This document shows, piece after piece, positions 25,275 through 34,524 of a stretch of DNA of 64,000 nucleotides. The stretch comes from an uncultured Tateyamaria sp. GTDB taxonomy: Bacteria > Pseudomonadota > Alphaproteobacteria > Rhodobacterales > Rhodobacteraceae. The position numbers were made by a program, and so were the translations under genes. Under the pieces are notes generated by a model. It was not told the origin of the DNA and did not search any database. It saw nothing but the letters and a program-made list of their open reading frames with translations. The stretch covers positions 496,001-560,000 of the forward strand of contig NZ_CANMEU010000001.1 of assembly GCF_947497045.1 (NCBI RefSeq), in the 5' to 3' direction. Within the stretch, counting starts at the first letter, position 1; every line of letters starts with the position of its first letter.

Positions 25275-26279
25275 ATGATCCCAGGCCCGCAAAACGCGAT
25301 CACGGACATTGAGGGGCTGATGGTCGGTCATGCTCAGGATGACGCACTGAAATCCGGGGTCACGGTGCTGACCAGCGACGCGCCCTTCACCGCCTCCGTC
25401 TCCGTATTGGGCGGCGCACCGGGCACGCGCGAAACCGACCTGCTGGCCCCGGACAAATCCGTGGCGCAAGTGGATGCACTGGTGCTTGCAGGGGGGTCCG
25501 CTTACGGCCTTGATGCCTGTTCAGGCGTTATGGCTGGCCTGCGGGATCAGGGGCGCGGATACAGGGTCGGCACAGCGGTCATCCCACTCGTTCCCGGCGC
25601 GATTATCTTCGATCTGCTGTCAGGCGGAGACAAGGACTGGACGGACACACCCTACCCTGCCTTGGGCCGCACCGCATTAAACGCAGCCACCACGCGCACC
25701 GAGATTGGCACTATCGGCGCTGGAACGGGTGCGATGACCGCAATGATGAAAGGCGGGCTTGGAACCGCCTCATTCATGCTTGGCAATGGCATGACGGTCG
25801 GGGCATTGGTGGTGGCCAATCCGATGGGCAGCGTGACGACCCCCGGGGACAAGCATTTCTGGGCCGCCCCGTTCGAGATCGATGGCGAGTTCGGTGGGCT
25901 TGGCACCGACCCGGCGGCTGGCCTTGGACGCACGCTTGATAGTCGCAAACTCGGCGCAATGATGGAGCGGGCAAACACAACAATCGCAATTGTCGCCACG
26001 GACGCAACGCTGGACAAGGCACAGTGCCAGCGGGTCGCCATCGCCGCCCATGACGGCATCGCGCGGGCATGCGTCCCGGCGCACAGTCCTGCGGACGGCG
26101 ATCTGGTGTTTTCGGTGTCAACCTCGGCCAAGCCCCTCAGCACACCAACGGATCTGGCGCAAATCGGGCACGCCGCCGCGTTGTGCCTGTCACGGGCCAT
26201 CGCGCGGGGCGTCTATGCAGCCACCGCTGCGCCTGATGATCTGCTGCCCACCTGGAGCAAACTCAATGCCCAAACTTGA
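25275..26279 (+). CDS. P1-family (DmpA-like) aminopeptidase/amidohydrolase
   Basis: A 334-residue N-terminal-nucleophile-type hydrolase of the DmpA/BapA group, which self-cleaves and then removes N-terminal residues or beta-amino acids from small peptides. Family regions visible are the N-terminal NAITDIEGLMVGHAQDD, LAGGSAYGLDACSGVM, GTGAMTAMMKGGLGTAS with the probable nucleophile Ser, and GALVVANPMGS. It lies within the ABC-transporter operon, which supports an imported peptide or amide as substrate. The end overlaps the following hydrolase by 14 bp. Confidence 0.87.
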   Translation: MIPGPQNAITDIEGLMVGHAQDDALKSGVTVLTSDAPFTASVSVLGGAPGTRETDLLAPDKSVAQVDALVLAGGSAYGLDACSGVMAGLRDQGRGYRVGTAVIPLVPGAIIFDLLSGGDKDWTDTPYPALGRTALNAATTRTEIGTIGAGTGAMTAMMKGGLGTASFMLGNGMTVGALVVANPMGSVTTPGDKHFWAAPFEIDGEFGGLGTDPAAGLGRTLDSRKLGAMMERANTTIAIVATDATLDKAQCQRVAIAAHDGIARACVPAHSPADGDLVFSVSTSAKPLSTPTDLAQIGHAAALCLSRAIARGVYAATAAPDDLLPTWSKLNAQT

Positions 26280-27057
26280 TCACGGCGACATCAGCCTGCA
26301 TTACGAGGTGACAGGCAACGGCCCGCCCCTGTTGATGCTGGCCGGGTTCATGTCCGATCACGCCAGTTGGACGCCGCTGGTGCCCTTACTGTGCGATCAT
26401 TTCACCTGCATCCGGATCGACAATCGGACCACAGGGCAAACCACACCATGGGATGCGCCCGTCTCCATCGATCACATGTGCAAAGACGCCATCGCCCTGA
26501 TGGACACGCTTGAGCACGAGCGCTTTCACGTGCTGGGTCACTCAATGGGCGGGATCATTGCGCTGCACATGGCGCAGGACATTCCGGCCCGGCTTGCCTC
26601 CACCCACATTGCGGCCTCGGCCCCGATCCGATTGCCGCGCAACACCGCGCTGTTTGCGAACCTCATCACGATACGGCGCAGCAACGCGCCGGCGGACACA
26701 TGGCTGCACGCGCTGTTTCCATGGCTGTTCAACCCGCGTGTATACCATGACCCGGGTGCGGTGGGTCAGGCCGTCGCGGATAGCCTGGCCTACCCGCACG
26801 CCCAATCGGCCGATGCGATGGAACACCAGCTGACAGCCCTGCGCGGGTTTGATGGCACCGATCTGGCCAGCCCGAAATGCCCGACGCAAGTGCTGCTCGG
26901 CGCGCTTGATCTGATTGTGCCGCCTGATCACATTCTGGCCGTACTCAGCCACCTGCCGCATCATATCATCGAAGGAGCCGGGCATTCGATCCACTGGGAT
27001 GCGCCCGAAATCGTGGCCGACCACGTACGCGCCTACACGACCAAACACCCGATCTGA
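26266..27057 (+). CDS. Alpha/beta-hydrolase
   Basis: A 263-residue alpha/beta hydrolase with the nucleophile elbow GHSMGG, an acid residue in GALDLIVPP and the catalytic His in GAGHSIHWD. It resembles esterases/lactonases such as enol-lactone hydrolases, but the substrate is unknown. The ATG at 26266 overlaps the end of the P1 peptidase gene; longer in-frame readings lie antisense-like within that gene and are rejected. The TPR gene follows after 10 bp. Confidence 0.87.
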   Translation: MPKLDHGDISLHYEVTGNGPPLLMLAGFMSDHASWTPLVPLLCDHFTCIRIDNRTTGQTTPWDAPVSIDHMCKDAIALMDTLEHERFHVLGHSMGGIIALHMAQDIPARLASTHIAASAPIRLPRNTALFANLITIRRSNAPADTWLHALFPWLFNPRVYHDPGAVGQAVADSLAYPHAQSADAMEHQLTALRGFDGTDLASPKCPTQVLLGALDLIVPPDHILAVLSHLPHHIIEGAGHSIHWDAPEIVADHVRAYTTKHPI

Positions 27058-27067
27058 GGGGACATCC

Positions 27068-28423
27068 ATGCACGATCTTTACGGCCTGCCCATCACCACC
27101 GACAATGAAATGACCCGCCAGGGGATCGACGATTTCGTACACGGCTTCATCAGTTTCCAGACCAAGGCGGTCAACGTACTCAAGGCCGCCAAAGCAGACC
27201 CAGGCAATGGGCTCGCCAATGCCTATGCCGCGATCCTCTATATGCTGCTCGAAGCCCCCGCCGCCCCAAAACTCGCACAGCCCTTCCTTGAGAACGCCAA
27301 AGCCGCAACCGGCCTGACCCCGCGCGAAGTCGAGGCGGTCGAGGCCGCGCGCCTGTTTGTCACCGGCAAGATTCCCAAACTGATCGAGTTGTGCGAGGCC
27401 ACGGTCAGCGCCTATCCACGCGACATGGTGATGCTCAAGCTCGGGCAGTATCACACATTCAACATCGGCGACTTTCCGGCCATGCTGCGGATCGCACAAA
27501 AGGCGCAGCCCGGGGCCAGCGATATCGCGTACGCGCATGGCATGTTGGCCTTCGGATTTGAGGAATGCCACCTGCTGGATGAGGCCGAAGCGGCGGCCCG
27601 GCACGCCATGTCACTCGATGAAAGCGAGCCATGGGCGCATCATGCGCTGGCCCATATCTACCTCACCCGTGGACAGGTCAGTGCGGGCACCGCGTTCTTG
27701 GAGTCGGTCGCGCATCATTGGGCCAACCTCAACAGCTTCATGCACAGCCACAACTGGTGGCATCTGGCCTTGTTTTACATCTCTGCGGGGCGGAGAGAGG
27801 ATGTATTGACCGCTTACGACACTCATGTCTGGGGACTGTCCAAGGACTACTCCCAAGACCAGATCGGCGCGGTCTCCTTACTGGCCCGGCTCGAATTCGC
27901 AGGCATCGACGTTGGTGCGCGCTGGCAAGAGGTCGCAGATCATGTGGCCAATCGGGGGGCCGATACCACGTCGCCCTTCCTAACGCTGCAGTACCTTTAC
28001 GCGCTTGGGCGCACCGGGCGGCCCGAGGCCGAAACGCTGCTCAAGGCCATTGAGGCGCGAGCCGAAGACGACACACAGCACGACGTCGACACATGGCGCG
28101 ACGTGGCCCTTTGGGCGGCGCACGGGATCGCCGCACATGGCGCAGGCGATTATGACGACACAATCCGGTTTCTGGGCAAGGCGCTGCCCCGCTTGGCCGA
28201 ATGCGGCGGCAGCCACGCGCAGCGGGACCTATTCGAGCAAATCCACCTCGATGCGCTGGTGAAATCCGGGCGCACATCACAGGCGCAACAGGTGCTCGAG
28301 ATGCGGCGCAGTTACGACCCCGACGGCGTCCCGCTCAACACAATGCTGGCAGATGTATACGAGAAGTCGGGACTGCCCGCACAAGCCTCCCAAGCACGCG
28401 CCCGTGCTGCTTCCTTTCGCTAA
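27068..28423 (+). CDS. TPR-repeat protein (TTC38-like), last gene of the operon
   Basis: A 451-residue soluble helical protein made of TPR-like repeats, with segments such as FGFEECHLLDEAEAAARHAM and EPWAHHALAHIYLTRGQVSA. The HSHNWWHLALFY region is characteristic of the bacterial TTC38-like family. No catalytic motif is evident; it probably acts as a scaffold. The ATG at 27068 is preceded by GAGGGG. The stop codon TAA lies inside a family-A repeat (28411), so the repeat supplies the last codons. Confidence 0.82.
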   Translation: MHDLYGLPITTDNEMTRQGIDDFVHGFISFQTKAVNVLKAAKADPGNGLANAYAAILYMLLEAPAAPKLAQPFLENAKAATGLTPREVEAVEAARLFVTGKIPKLIELCEATVSAYPRDMVMLKLGQYHTFNIGDFPAMLRIAQKAQPGASDIAYAHGMLAFGFEECHLLDEAEAAARHAMSLDESEPWAHHALAHIYLTRGQVSAGTAFLESVAHHWANLNSFMHSHNWWHLALFYISAGRREDVLTAYDTHVWGLSKDYSQDQIGAVSLLARLEFAGIDVGARWQEVADHVANRGADTTSPFLTLQYLYALGRTGRPEAETLLKAIEARAEDDTQHDVDTWRDVALWAAHGIAAHGAGDYDDTIRFLGKALPRLAECGGSHAQRDLFEQIHLDALVKSGRTSQAQQVLEMRRSYDPDGVPLNTMLADVYEKSGLPAQASQARARAASFR

Positions 28424-28446
28424 AAATACCTCCGCCGGAGGCTCCC
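28411..28446 (+). repeat. Dispersed intergenic repeat, family A (copy 2)
   Basis: CCTTTCGCTAAAAATACC is followed by the perfect palindrome CCTCCGCCGGAGG. It overlaps the end of the TPR gene and may double as a hairpin terminator between the operon and the convergent dxs gene. Confidence 0.75.
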
Positions 28447-28512
28447 AAAGCCACATCGGGCACAACGCTCAACAGTAAGAACCTCCGACGGCTATTGCCT
28501 AAATGAAAACCA

Positions 28513-30426
28513 TCACGCCTTCAGATCAACGACATTGCTGCTTGTCTGGCCCAAGGCACCACGAACGGTCTCAACAATGCTGTCCGCATTCAGCCCCGCA
28601 TCAGCATACATTTCATCCGGGCCAGCCTGATCGATGAACCGATCTGCGAGATGCATGGTGCGCACCTTCAGGCCCTGATTCAGCAACCCTTCGGACGCCA
28701 TCGCTTGCAACACCATGGCCCCAAAGCCACCCATCGCCCCCTGTTCGACGGTGACAAGGACAGCATGTCGTGTGGCCAGATCGCGGATCATCGCCATGTC
28801 CAGCGGCTTGGCAAACCGCGCATCTGCGATGCTGACCGATACGCCGTCAGCCTCCAAAAGCGCAGCCGCGCGTTCGCATTCATCAAGGTGCGCTCCAAGG
28901 CTCAACAGGGCCACATCCGACCCCTCCTGGATCATCCGCCCTTTGCCGATCTCCAGCATCTCACCCCTTTCGGGCATATCCACCCCGCGCCCATTGCCTC
29001 GCGGATAGCGGAATGCAATCGGGCCGCTGTCATGGGCTGCCGCTGTGGTCACCATATGCATCAACTCGGCCTCATCGGCGGCCGCCATCACGACCATGCC
29101 CGGCAGAGCGGACAGGTATCCGATATCAAAGGACCCCGCATGGGTCGCCCCATCCGCACCGACAAGCCCGGCCCGGTCGATTGCGAACCGCACAGGCAAG
29201 CCTTGCAGCGCCACATCATGCACCACCTGATCATACCCCCGTTGCAGGAACGTCGAATAGATCGCGCAGAACGGTTTGAGGCCACTGGCCGCCATACCGG
29301 CAGCAAATGTCACGCCGTGTTGCTCTGCAATACCCACGTCAAACACACGGCCTGAAAACCGTTCGGCGATCTTGTCGACACCGGTACCGCCCGGCATCGC
29401 AGCGGTGATGGCGACAATTTTTGGGTCTTCAGCGGCCAGATCAGCCAGCGTGGTTCCGAAAACGGACGTGTAGGAGGGCGCGTTGCTCTTGCCCTTGGAC
29501 TGCGCGCCGGTTTCGACATCAAACTTTGATACACCGTGATATTTGTCAGCCGATCCCTCGGCGGGCGCATATCCTTTGCCCTTGATGGTACAGGCGTGGA
29601 TCAGCACGGGACCCGTGGCGCGTGCACGCGCCCCACGCAGGACGGACAGCACCTGCGCCATATCGTGGCCGTCAATGGGACCGATATAGTCAAAGCCAAG
29701 CTCTTCGAAAAATGTGCCTTTGTTTTCCACTCCGGTGACCATCTCGCGGGCACGCCGCGCACCGTCGCGCATGGGCTTGGGCAGCGCGCTTTCCATCCCT
29801 TCGGCGATGGCTTGCAACGGGGCGAGCGGGGAAGTGCGGGTGAGGTTTGATAAATACGTGCTCATCGCCCCCGTGGGCGGTGCGATGGACATCTCGTTGT
29901 CATTGAGGATCACGAACAGGCGGCGGCCCTCATGGCCAGCGTTATTGAGCGCCTCATAGGCCATGCCTGCGCTGATTGACCCGTCCCCGATGACGGCGAC
30001 CGCATCGCCGGTCGGCATCCCCATATCGCGGCCCACAGTGAACCCGAGAGCGGCTGAAATGGATGTCGAGGAATGCGCGGCCCCAAAGGGATCAAAATCG
30101 CTTTCGGCGCGCTTGGTGAAACCGCTCAGGCCGCCCTGCTGGCGCAGCGTGCCCATACGATTACGGCGGCCTGTCAGGATCTTGTGCGGATAGCACTGGT
30201 GGCCCACGTCCCAGATCAGCTTATCGCGGGGCGTGTCGAACACGGCGTGGATGCCCACCGTCAATTCCACCACCCCGAGAGATGATCCAAGATGGCCACC
30301 CGTGCGACTGACCGCCTCGATCACATCGCCGCGCAACTCATGGGCCAATGCGGTCAGGTCCGCGTCCGACAGGCGTTTGAGGTCAGCAGGGCCAGCCACT
30401 TTGTCCAGCAACGGGGTATTGGTCAT
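28513..30426 (-). CDS. dxs: 1-deoxy-D-xylulose-5-phosphate synthase
   Basis: DXS condenses pyruvate and glyceraldehyde-3-phosphate in the first step of the MEP pathway, supplying isoprenoid precursors for carotenoids and the bacteriochlorophyll tail. The 637-residue protein has [20 protein letters not shown], the thiamine-diphosphate motif [18 protein letters not shown] and the [15 protein letters not shown] region. The ATG at 30426 fits the family N-terminus. Location downstream of pufC is usual in Rhodobacterales. A terminator (30483) separates it from the puf transcript, so it probably has its own promoter within ~60 bp. Confidence 0.96.
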   Translation of the reverse strand: MTNTPLLDKVAGPADLKRLSDADLTALAHELRGDVIEAVSRTGGHLGSSLGVVELTVGIHAVFDTPRDKLIWDVGHQCYPHKILTGRRNRMGTLRQQGGLSGFTKRAESDFDPFGAAHSSTSISAALGFTVGRDMGMPTGDAVAVIGDGSISAGMAYEALNNAGHEGRRLFVILNDNEMSIAPPTGAMSTYLSNLTRTSPLAPLQAIAEGMESALPKPMRDGARRAREMVTGVENKGTFFEELGFDYIGPIDGHDMAQVLSVLRGARARATGPVLIHACTIKGKGYAPAEGSADKYHGVSKFDVETGAQSKGKSNAPSYTSVFGTTLADLAAEDPKIVAITAAMPGGTGVDKIAERFSGRVFDVGIAEQHGVTFAAGMAASGLKPFCAIYSTFLQRGYDQVVHDVALQGLPVRFAIDRAGLVGADGATHAGSFDIGYLSALPGMVVMAAADEAELMHMVTTAAAHDSGPIAFRYPRGNGRGVDMPERGEMLEIGKGRMIQEGSDVALLSLGAHLDECERAAALLEADGVSVSIADARFAKPLDMAMIRDLATRHAVLVTVEQGAMGGFGAMVLQAMASEGLLNQGLKVRTMHLADRFIDQAGPDEMYADAGLNADSIVETVRGALGQTSSNVVDLKA

Positions 30427-30482
30427 CGCGCACATCCTTTTCTTCAAGCGCCCCACCCGCCTTGCCTGCGAGCCTGAGGGGC

Positions 30483-30517
30483 AAAAAGCGCCGTGCCTGA
30501 CCAAACAAGCACGGCGC
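30483..30517 (-). terminator. Rho-independent terminator of the puf operon
   Basis: On the minus strand a perfect 9-bp stem GCGCCGTGC/GCACGGCGC with a 12-base loop is followed by TTTTTG. It lies ~160 bp after pufC and before dxs. Confidence 0.85.
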
Positions 30518-30645
30518 CAGGTTCCTGTAGCCAACAGGAAAGGAACCGGAGTCAGAGGACCCCGTGCCCGGACCAGGAAGCCGACGGTCCGAACCTGGCG
30601 TTGCGGGGCGATCTCGGACCGCCCGGCAGCATCTTTGGCCCGTAA

Positions 30646-30664
30646 GGCGGAGGTGTCCTCCGCC
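30646..30664 (-). other. mRNA 3' hairpin directly after pufC
   Basis: A perfect stem GGCGGAGG/CCTCCGCC with a three-base loop begins 11 bases after the pufC stop and has no T run. It probably protects the 3' end of the puf mRNA from exonucleases; this is inferred from known puf mRNA biology. Confidence 0.6.
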
Positions 30665-30674
30665 CCACAGCAGA

Positions 30675-31796
30675 TCATTCGTAGACAGGGGCCCCGGTCT
30701 TGGCCAATTCGGGCCAGGCGGCGATCACGTTCATGCCTTGCAATGGGCGCTGGTAACCTTTGTGGCAGGTCCGGCAGCCGATCTTGGGCGCATCGGCATA
30801 GATTGGGCCAAGGCGCTCGGGCGGATAGGTTCCCTCAAGCGGGATCAGATATTCGGCGTTCGTCTCAATAACCATCTGACGGCCCAATTGGGCAATACCC
30901 CATTGCGGGGTATACTGACCCGCATCATAGAACGCGCGGCTGTTGTGACAGAACACGCAGTTCACTCCCAACGAATTGGCAAAGTAGTTCATCAGGCTGA
31001 AGGTCATCTCGGTCTTCTGGATCGAATGCACATCCTCGGTCAGGCCCGGAACGCCCGCAACCCGGCTTTCCAGATCGTGCACATTCACCATGCTGTCATA
31101 ATCGGTCAGATAGACTTCGAGGGCCGATGACGGCAGCGAGGTAGAGCCGCTCATGGTCGTTGCGCGGTTCTGCACCGCAGACCAGCCTTCGACGTTCTGA
31201 TTGACCGGGGTCACATTGAACCAGATGTCGCTTGGCACGTTCTGGCCGCGGTGGCAGGTGTAGCAGTTCACCCCCACCTCGGCGACCGCGTTGACATGCC
31301 CATCCCAGTTCTCGTTGATGTTCTGGGTCATCTGGACCATGCGGCGGCTGACAACCTTGGTATAAAGGTCATCCGATCCGTATTCCGAGATGTCGACATC
31401 CCCATGACAATAGGCGCAACCTTCTTCGGGGCTGACCCATTGGGTCATGGCCAGCATCACCCGGTTAAAGTTGTCATCCGTCAACTCACCCAGCACCTGA
31501 ACATTCTCGTAGATGTCCTTGGCCAGTTCCTCGCCCCCTTCAGGGATGTAAGGTTCTTCGGTGTAATAGGCCTCGATCGTGGGATCGGGGGCCGCGCGCG
31601 AGACATTGTATTCCGGCACCGACATGCCCGTGCCGCGCGGGCCGGTCTGCATGCTTTCAGTCTGCGCCGGGTTGCCCCATGTGACGATCAGTGCGGCTGC
31701 AAAGATCGCCCCGCCCGCGACACCGACCGCAATGGCCGGGCCGAAGATGTTCGTGGGGTTGTCCGCATTCCATTTGTCAAACCACTTGGGAAACAT
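30675..31796 (-). CDS. pufC: Reaction-centre tetrahaem cytochrome subunit PufC
   Basis: PufC is bound to the periplasmic face of the reaction centre and re-reduces the special pair. The 373-residue protein has exactly four haem-attachment motifs: CAYCH, CYTCH, CVFCH and CRTCH. An uncleaved hydrophobic helix at ~18-42 anchors it. There is no lipobox cysteine, so it is a helix-anchored rather than lipoprotein type. It follows pufM by 3 bp in the usual order of Roseobacter-group puf operons. Confidence 0.97.
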   Translation of the reverse strand: MFPKWFDKWNADNPTNIFGPAIAVGVAGGAIFAAALIVTWGNPAQTESMQTGPRGTGMSVPEYNVSRAAPDPTIEAYYTEEPYIPEGGEELAKDIYENVQVLGELTDDNFNRVMLAMTQWVSPEEGCAYCHGDVDISEYGSDDLYTKVVSRRMVQMTQNINENWDGHVNAVAEVGVNCYTCHRGQNVPSDIWFNVTPVNQNVEGWSAVQNRATTMSGSTSLPSSALEVYLTDYDSMVNVHDLESRVAGVPGLTEDVHSIQKTEMTFSLMNYFANSLGVNCVFCHNSRAFYDAGQYTPQWGIAQLGRQMVIETNAEYLIPLEGTYPPERLGPIYADAPKIGCRTCHKGYQRPLQGMNVIAAWPELAKTGAPVYE

Positions 31797-31799
31797 TGC

Positions 31800-32786
31800 T
31801 CAGTTCTCCTTCCCAATAAAGGTTTCGTAACTGCCATAGTCCGCATAGCCATAGGCACCGTCATACATGGGCGCAAAGTTGTGTTCCTGTGCCCAGATGA
31901 ACCAGTTGTCCACGACCGTGCCGGTCAGCAGGATACCGATGCCGCCCGTGATCGGGGTCAGTACCGCGAACCACCAGGCCCACCGGTGAATGCCTTCCAT
32001 CGTGGCGTTGAAGCCCATGGTCCAGCGCCAGAACAGGGCGGCCCGTTCGGTCGCGGTGCCCCGGTCATAGATTTGTTCCAACTCGCGGTCCCCGCCATAG
32101 CGGGTCACCGCCAGGATGGTACCGCCATGCATGCAGAACAGCAGGACCGACCCATAAAGGAACACGATGCTCAGACAGTGAAACGGGTTGTAATAGAGGT
32201 TGCCGTAGCGGATCGAGAATGCCGTCGTCCAGTCAAGGTGCGCGAAGATACCGTAGGGCACCGCCTCGCTCCATGAGCCCATCAGGATGGGACGGAACAG
32301 GCCCAGCACAAGGATCAGCCACAACAGTGCCGCAAAGGCCCAGGCGAGGTGTTTGCCCATCTTGTGCTGTTGCGCCAGTTGATAGGTCCGCAGCCACCAT
32401 GTGACGCAACCCGCCAGAAAGAACATGCCCGCGATGATGAAGGCGCCCCCATCGTTGAGTGGTGGCATGCTCAGCCCATATTCAGGCCCCGGAGGTTCGA
32501 GCGCCAGCCAGAACAGTTGCCGGATGAATTCGGGCACCGACCAGCCAACCTGCGCCAGCATCGAAAATCCAACAATGTTGAACCAGATCATAAAGCACAC
32601 GCACGAGATCACCCCGTACGAGCTGATGTTGATCGGCCCCAACTGCGCATTGCCAAGCAGGCCAAACAAGGTAGAGAAACGCGGCTTGCCAGCGCGGTCC
32701 GCCATCATTTCACCGCTGTCGTCCATGCCCCAGTCCGGAGTGCCCTGCACCTGAACCTGCGCAAAAATGTTTTGATACTCAATCAT
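31800..32786 (-). CDS. pufM: Photosynthetic reaction-centre M subunit
   Basis: PufM is one of two core subunits binding the special-pair bacteriochlorophylls, bacteriopheophytin, quinone and iron. The 328-residue protein has five membrane helices, with the chlorophyll/iron ligand regions [34 protein letters not shown] and [15 protein letters not shown]. The ATG at 32786 starts [15 protein letters not shown], the family N-terminus, 4 bp after the pufL stop; an in-frame start 15 bp upstream would overlap pufL. Confidence 0.98.
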   Translation of the reverse strand: MIEYQNIFAQVQVQGTPDWGMDDSGEMMADRAGKPRFSTLFGLLGNAQLGPINISSYGVISCVCFMIWFNIVGFSMLAQVGWSVPEFIRQLFWLALEPPGPEYGLSMPPLNDGGAFIIAGMFFLAGCVTWWLRTYQLAQQHKMGKHLAWAFAALLWLILVLGLFRPILMGSWSEAVPYGIFAHLDWTTAFSIRYGNLYYNPFHCLSIVFLYGSVLLFCMHGGTILAVTRYGGDRELEQIYDRGTATERAALFWRWTMGFNATMEGIHRWAWWFAVLTPITGGIGILLTGTVVDNWFIWAQEHNFAPMYDGAYGYADYGSYETFIGKEN

Positions 32787-32790
32787 GCGC

Positions 32791-33654
32791 TCAGCCCCCA
32801 AAACCGGATTGATAGACAGGCAGCGGATCGCTGCCCCAGATTGGCATGTTCAGCCACCAGTTCCACCACTCGGGCCAGCCCGACGTCCAGACGGGGCCAG
32901 AAATGATGATGCACACGGCACTGAAGAACACGGCGTTGATGGCCAACAACCAGCCGACGCGGTGGATGCCCAATGTGCCAACCGAATAGCCGATATAGTC
33001 GCGGAAGAACGCATCCTCGTGGTCGGGTGTCTTGGCCAGTTCGCCCTTTTCGGGATTCGCCGCCGACAGGATCAGACCCCCATGTAGCGCCAGCGCAATC
33101 GTCGTGGTAAAGAACAGCGTGACCGCCAGCATGTGCGCCGGATTGTAGTGGAAGTGCAGATAGGCATAACCCGTGTTGCTGACCCAGTCGAGGTGGCTGA
33201 AGATCCCGTATGGAAATCCATGCCCCCATGCACCCATCAGAAGCGGGCGGAAGATGACAAGGGTCACATAGGCCAGAATGGCAAAACTGAAGCCGATGGG
33301 CACGTGATAGCCCATCCCGAGCTTGCGACAGATCTCGACCTCGCGCAGCGCCCAACTGATGAACGCGCCGGTGGCACAGAAGGTGATGATCTGCCAAAGG
33401 CCCCCTTCAAGCAGGGGTGCCATGCCCAGACCATAGGACAGGTCCGGCGGCGCGATGTTGATCAGCCAGGGATTGAAGGTGCCTTGCTGTGACGCGCCCC
33501 AGAAAATCAGGACCGTGCCCAAAAGACTGAAGAAGGCAGTCGTGACGCCGAAAAAGCCCACGTAAAAGGGGCCGACCCAAAAGTCGAACAGATCACCGCC
33601 GATCAGCGTCCCACCCCGGACGCGATACTTTCTCTCGAAGGATAGCAAGGCCAT
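32791..33654 (-). CDS. pufL: Photosynthetic reaction-centre L subunit
   Basis: A 287-residue L subunit starting [20 protein letters not shown] as in all purple-bacterial PufL. Five membrane helices carry the pigment/iron ligands, including [28 protein letters not shown] and [10 protein letters not shown]. It pairs with PufM and is embedded in the inner membrane inside the LH1 ring. A stable hairpin lies between pufA and this gene. Confidence 0.98.
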   Translation of the reverse strand: MALLSFERKYRVRGGTLIGGDLFDFWVGPFYVGFFGVTTAFFSLLGTVLIFWGASQQGTFNPWLINIAPPDLSYGLGMAPLLEGGLWQIITFCATGAFISWALREVEICRKLGMGYHVPIGFSFAILAYVTLVIFRPLLMGAWGHGFPYGIFSHLDWVSNTGYAYLHFHYNPAHMLAVTLFFTTTIALALHGGLILSAANPEKGELAKTPDHEDAFFRDYIGYSVGTLGIHRVGWLLAINAVFFSAVCIIISGPVWTSGWPEWWNWWLNMPIWGSDPLPVYQSGFGG

Positions 33655-33725
33655 CTCTCAAACTCCGCAGTTGGCGGCGTGACCCGACAGGGGCCGACAA
33701 GCCGTCTTGGTATTTTTGTTGGTTT

Positions 33726-33767
33726 GTTGCGGGCAGGCGAGGGCGCACTGTTCGCCCCGCCCGCAAC
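33726..33767 (-). other. Intercistronic pufA-pufL mRNA hairpin
   Basis: The complementary arms GTTGCGGGC (33726-33734) and GCCCGCAAC (33759-33767) form a strong stem-loop between pufA and pufL. In Rhodobacter such a hairpin stabilises the pufBA message segment, giving more LH1 than reaction-centre protein. The same role is inferred here. Confidence 0.8.
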
Positions 33768-33793
33768 TGTTTTTAGATCCGCATCAACGGGTC

Positions 33794-33952
33794 TTACTGG
33801 GCGCTTTGAGCAGCCAGTTCGAACCAGTTGAAGTGGTCCGTGCTCAGCAGGACGAGGTGAATCATCGCCGCCAGCAGGAACAGGAAAACGCCTTGTGCGA
33901 CAAACACACGACGGGGATCGAAGATGAGCCAGATTTTGTAAAACTTCGCCAT
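33794..33952 (-). CDS. pufA: Light-harvesting complex 1 alpha polypeptide
   Basis: A 52-residue single-helix antenna protein starting [20 protein letters not shown], with the bacteriochlorophyll-ligand His in [17 protein letters not shown]. It forms the inner ring of LH1 around the reaction centre. A GAGGAGGG ribosome-binding site precedes the ATG. It follows pufB by 14 bp. Confidence 0.97.
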   Translation of the reverse strand: MAKFYKIWLIFDPRRVFVAQGVFLFLLAAMIHLVLLSTDHFNWFELAAQSAQ

Positions 33953-33966
33953 TTGCTAATCCCTCC

Positions 33967-34110
33967 TCAGAACCACGGGCGCCAGATGAACACTGCCAAA
34001 TGAGCGACAACGGCAACGGCTGTAAAAAGCCAGAGCCCGCTCATATAGACAGCGTGCAGCTCTTGCGCCTGCTCGTCTGTGAGACCTGTGAAAGACAGGT
34101 TTTCAGCCAT
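33967..34110 (-). CDS. pufB: Light-harvesting complex 1 beta polypeptide
   Basis: A 47-residue antenna protein ([20 protein letters not shown]) with one membrane helix. The chlorophyll-ligand His lies in [15 protein letters not shown], the standard beta C-terminus. A GGAGGAAT ribosome-binding site is present. About 186 bp of untranslated, hairpin-capable sequence separates it from pufQ; I see no further gene there. Confidence 0.97.
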   Translation of the reverse strand: MAENLSFTGLTDEQAQELHAVYMSGLWLFTAVAVVAHLAVFIWRPWF

Positions 34111-34296
34111 ATTAATTCCTCCGGAATTTTATGCTGATGCCGCGCACCCCGCGGCCGGGTCCATTGGGGTTGCCCCCTCCGGGCTCTGTCCACCTGTTGC
34201 CAGGCGTACAGTCTCGCATCTCGGCAGGCGCACACAGGCCGAGAGATTCTGTGACATACGCCAAAGGGCGCGTGCCTTTATGTCGGATCGCCCGGA

Positions 34297-34524
34297 TCAA
34301 GCGTTAAAGATCATCGGCGTGATGATCCGGGCTTGGGTCCAGGCACGGGCCATCGGGCCCTTGTCGGTAAAGCTGCGCGATTTGATCGCGGCCAGCGCCC
34401 ATGTCAGGCAGGCCAGCGGCAGTGTTGCCACGAAGATGATCGCGAAATAGACCATGAATTCGGTCTTTTGGGCGCTGCGCTTCTTTGGCGCTTCGGTCGC
34501 AATGTTGGACGTCATGTCAGTCAT
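34297..34524 (-). CDS. pufQ: PufQ, bacteriochlorophyll-related assembly factor
   Basis: A 75-residue protein with a polar N-terminus (EAPKKRSAQKTEFMVYF), one membrane helix (~24-47) and a basic tail. Size, topology and position between bchZ and pufB are those of PufQ, which is thought to stimulate bacteriochlorophyll synthesis or delivery in purple bacteria. Its ATG directly abuts the bchZ stop codon and is preceded by GGAGGAAC, so it is co-transcribed with bchCXYZ, linking pigment and apoprotein synthesis. Confidence 0.88.
   Translation of the reverse strand: MTDMTSNIATEAPKKRSAQKTEFMVYFAIIFVATLPLACLTWALAAIKSRSFTDKGPMARAWTQARIITPMIFNA

Noticed and set aside
30675-31796. PufC as a lipoprotein
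   Set aside because: The N-terminal hydrophobic segment has no cysteine at a lipobox position; it is better read as an uncleaved membrane anchor.
33655-34296. Additional LH2 (puc) or pufX genes near the puf operon
   Set aside because: Only one alpha/beta pair (pufA, pufB) is encoded, and the position after pufM is taken by pufC; no PufX-like frame is present.
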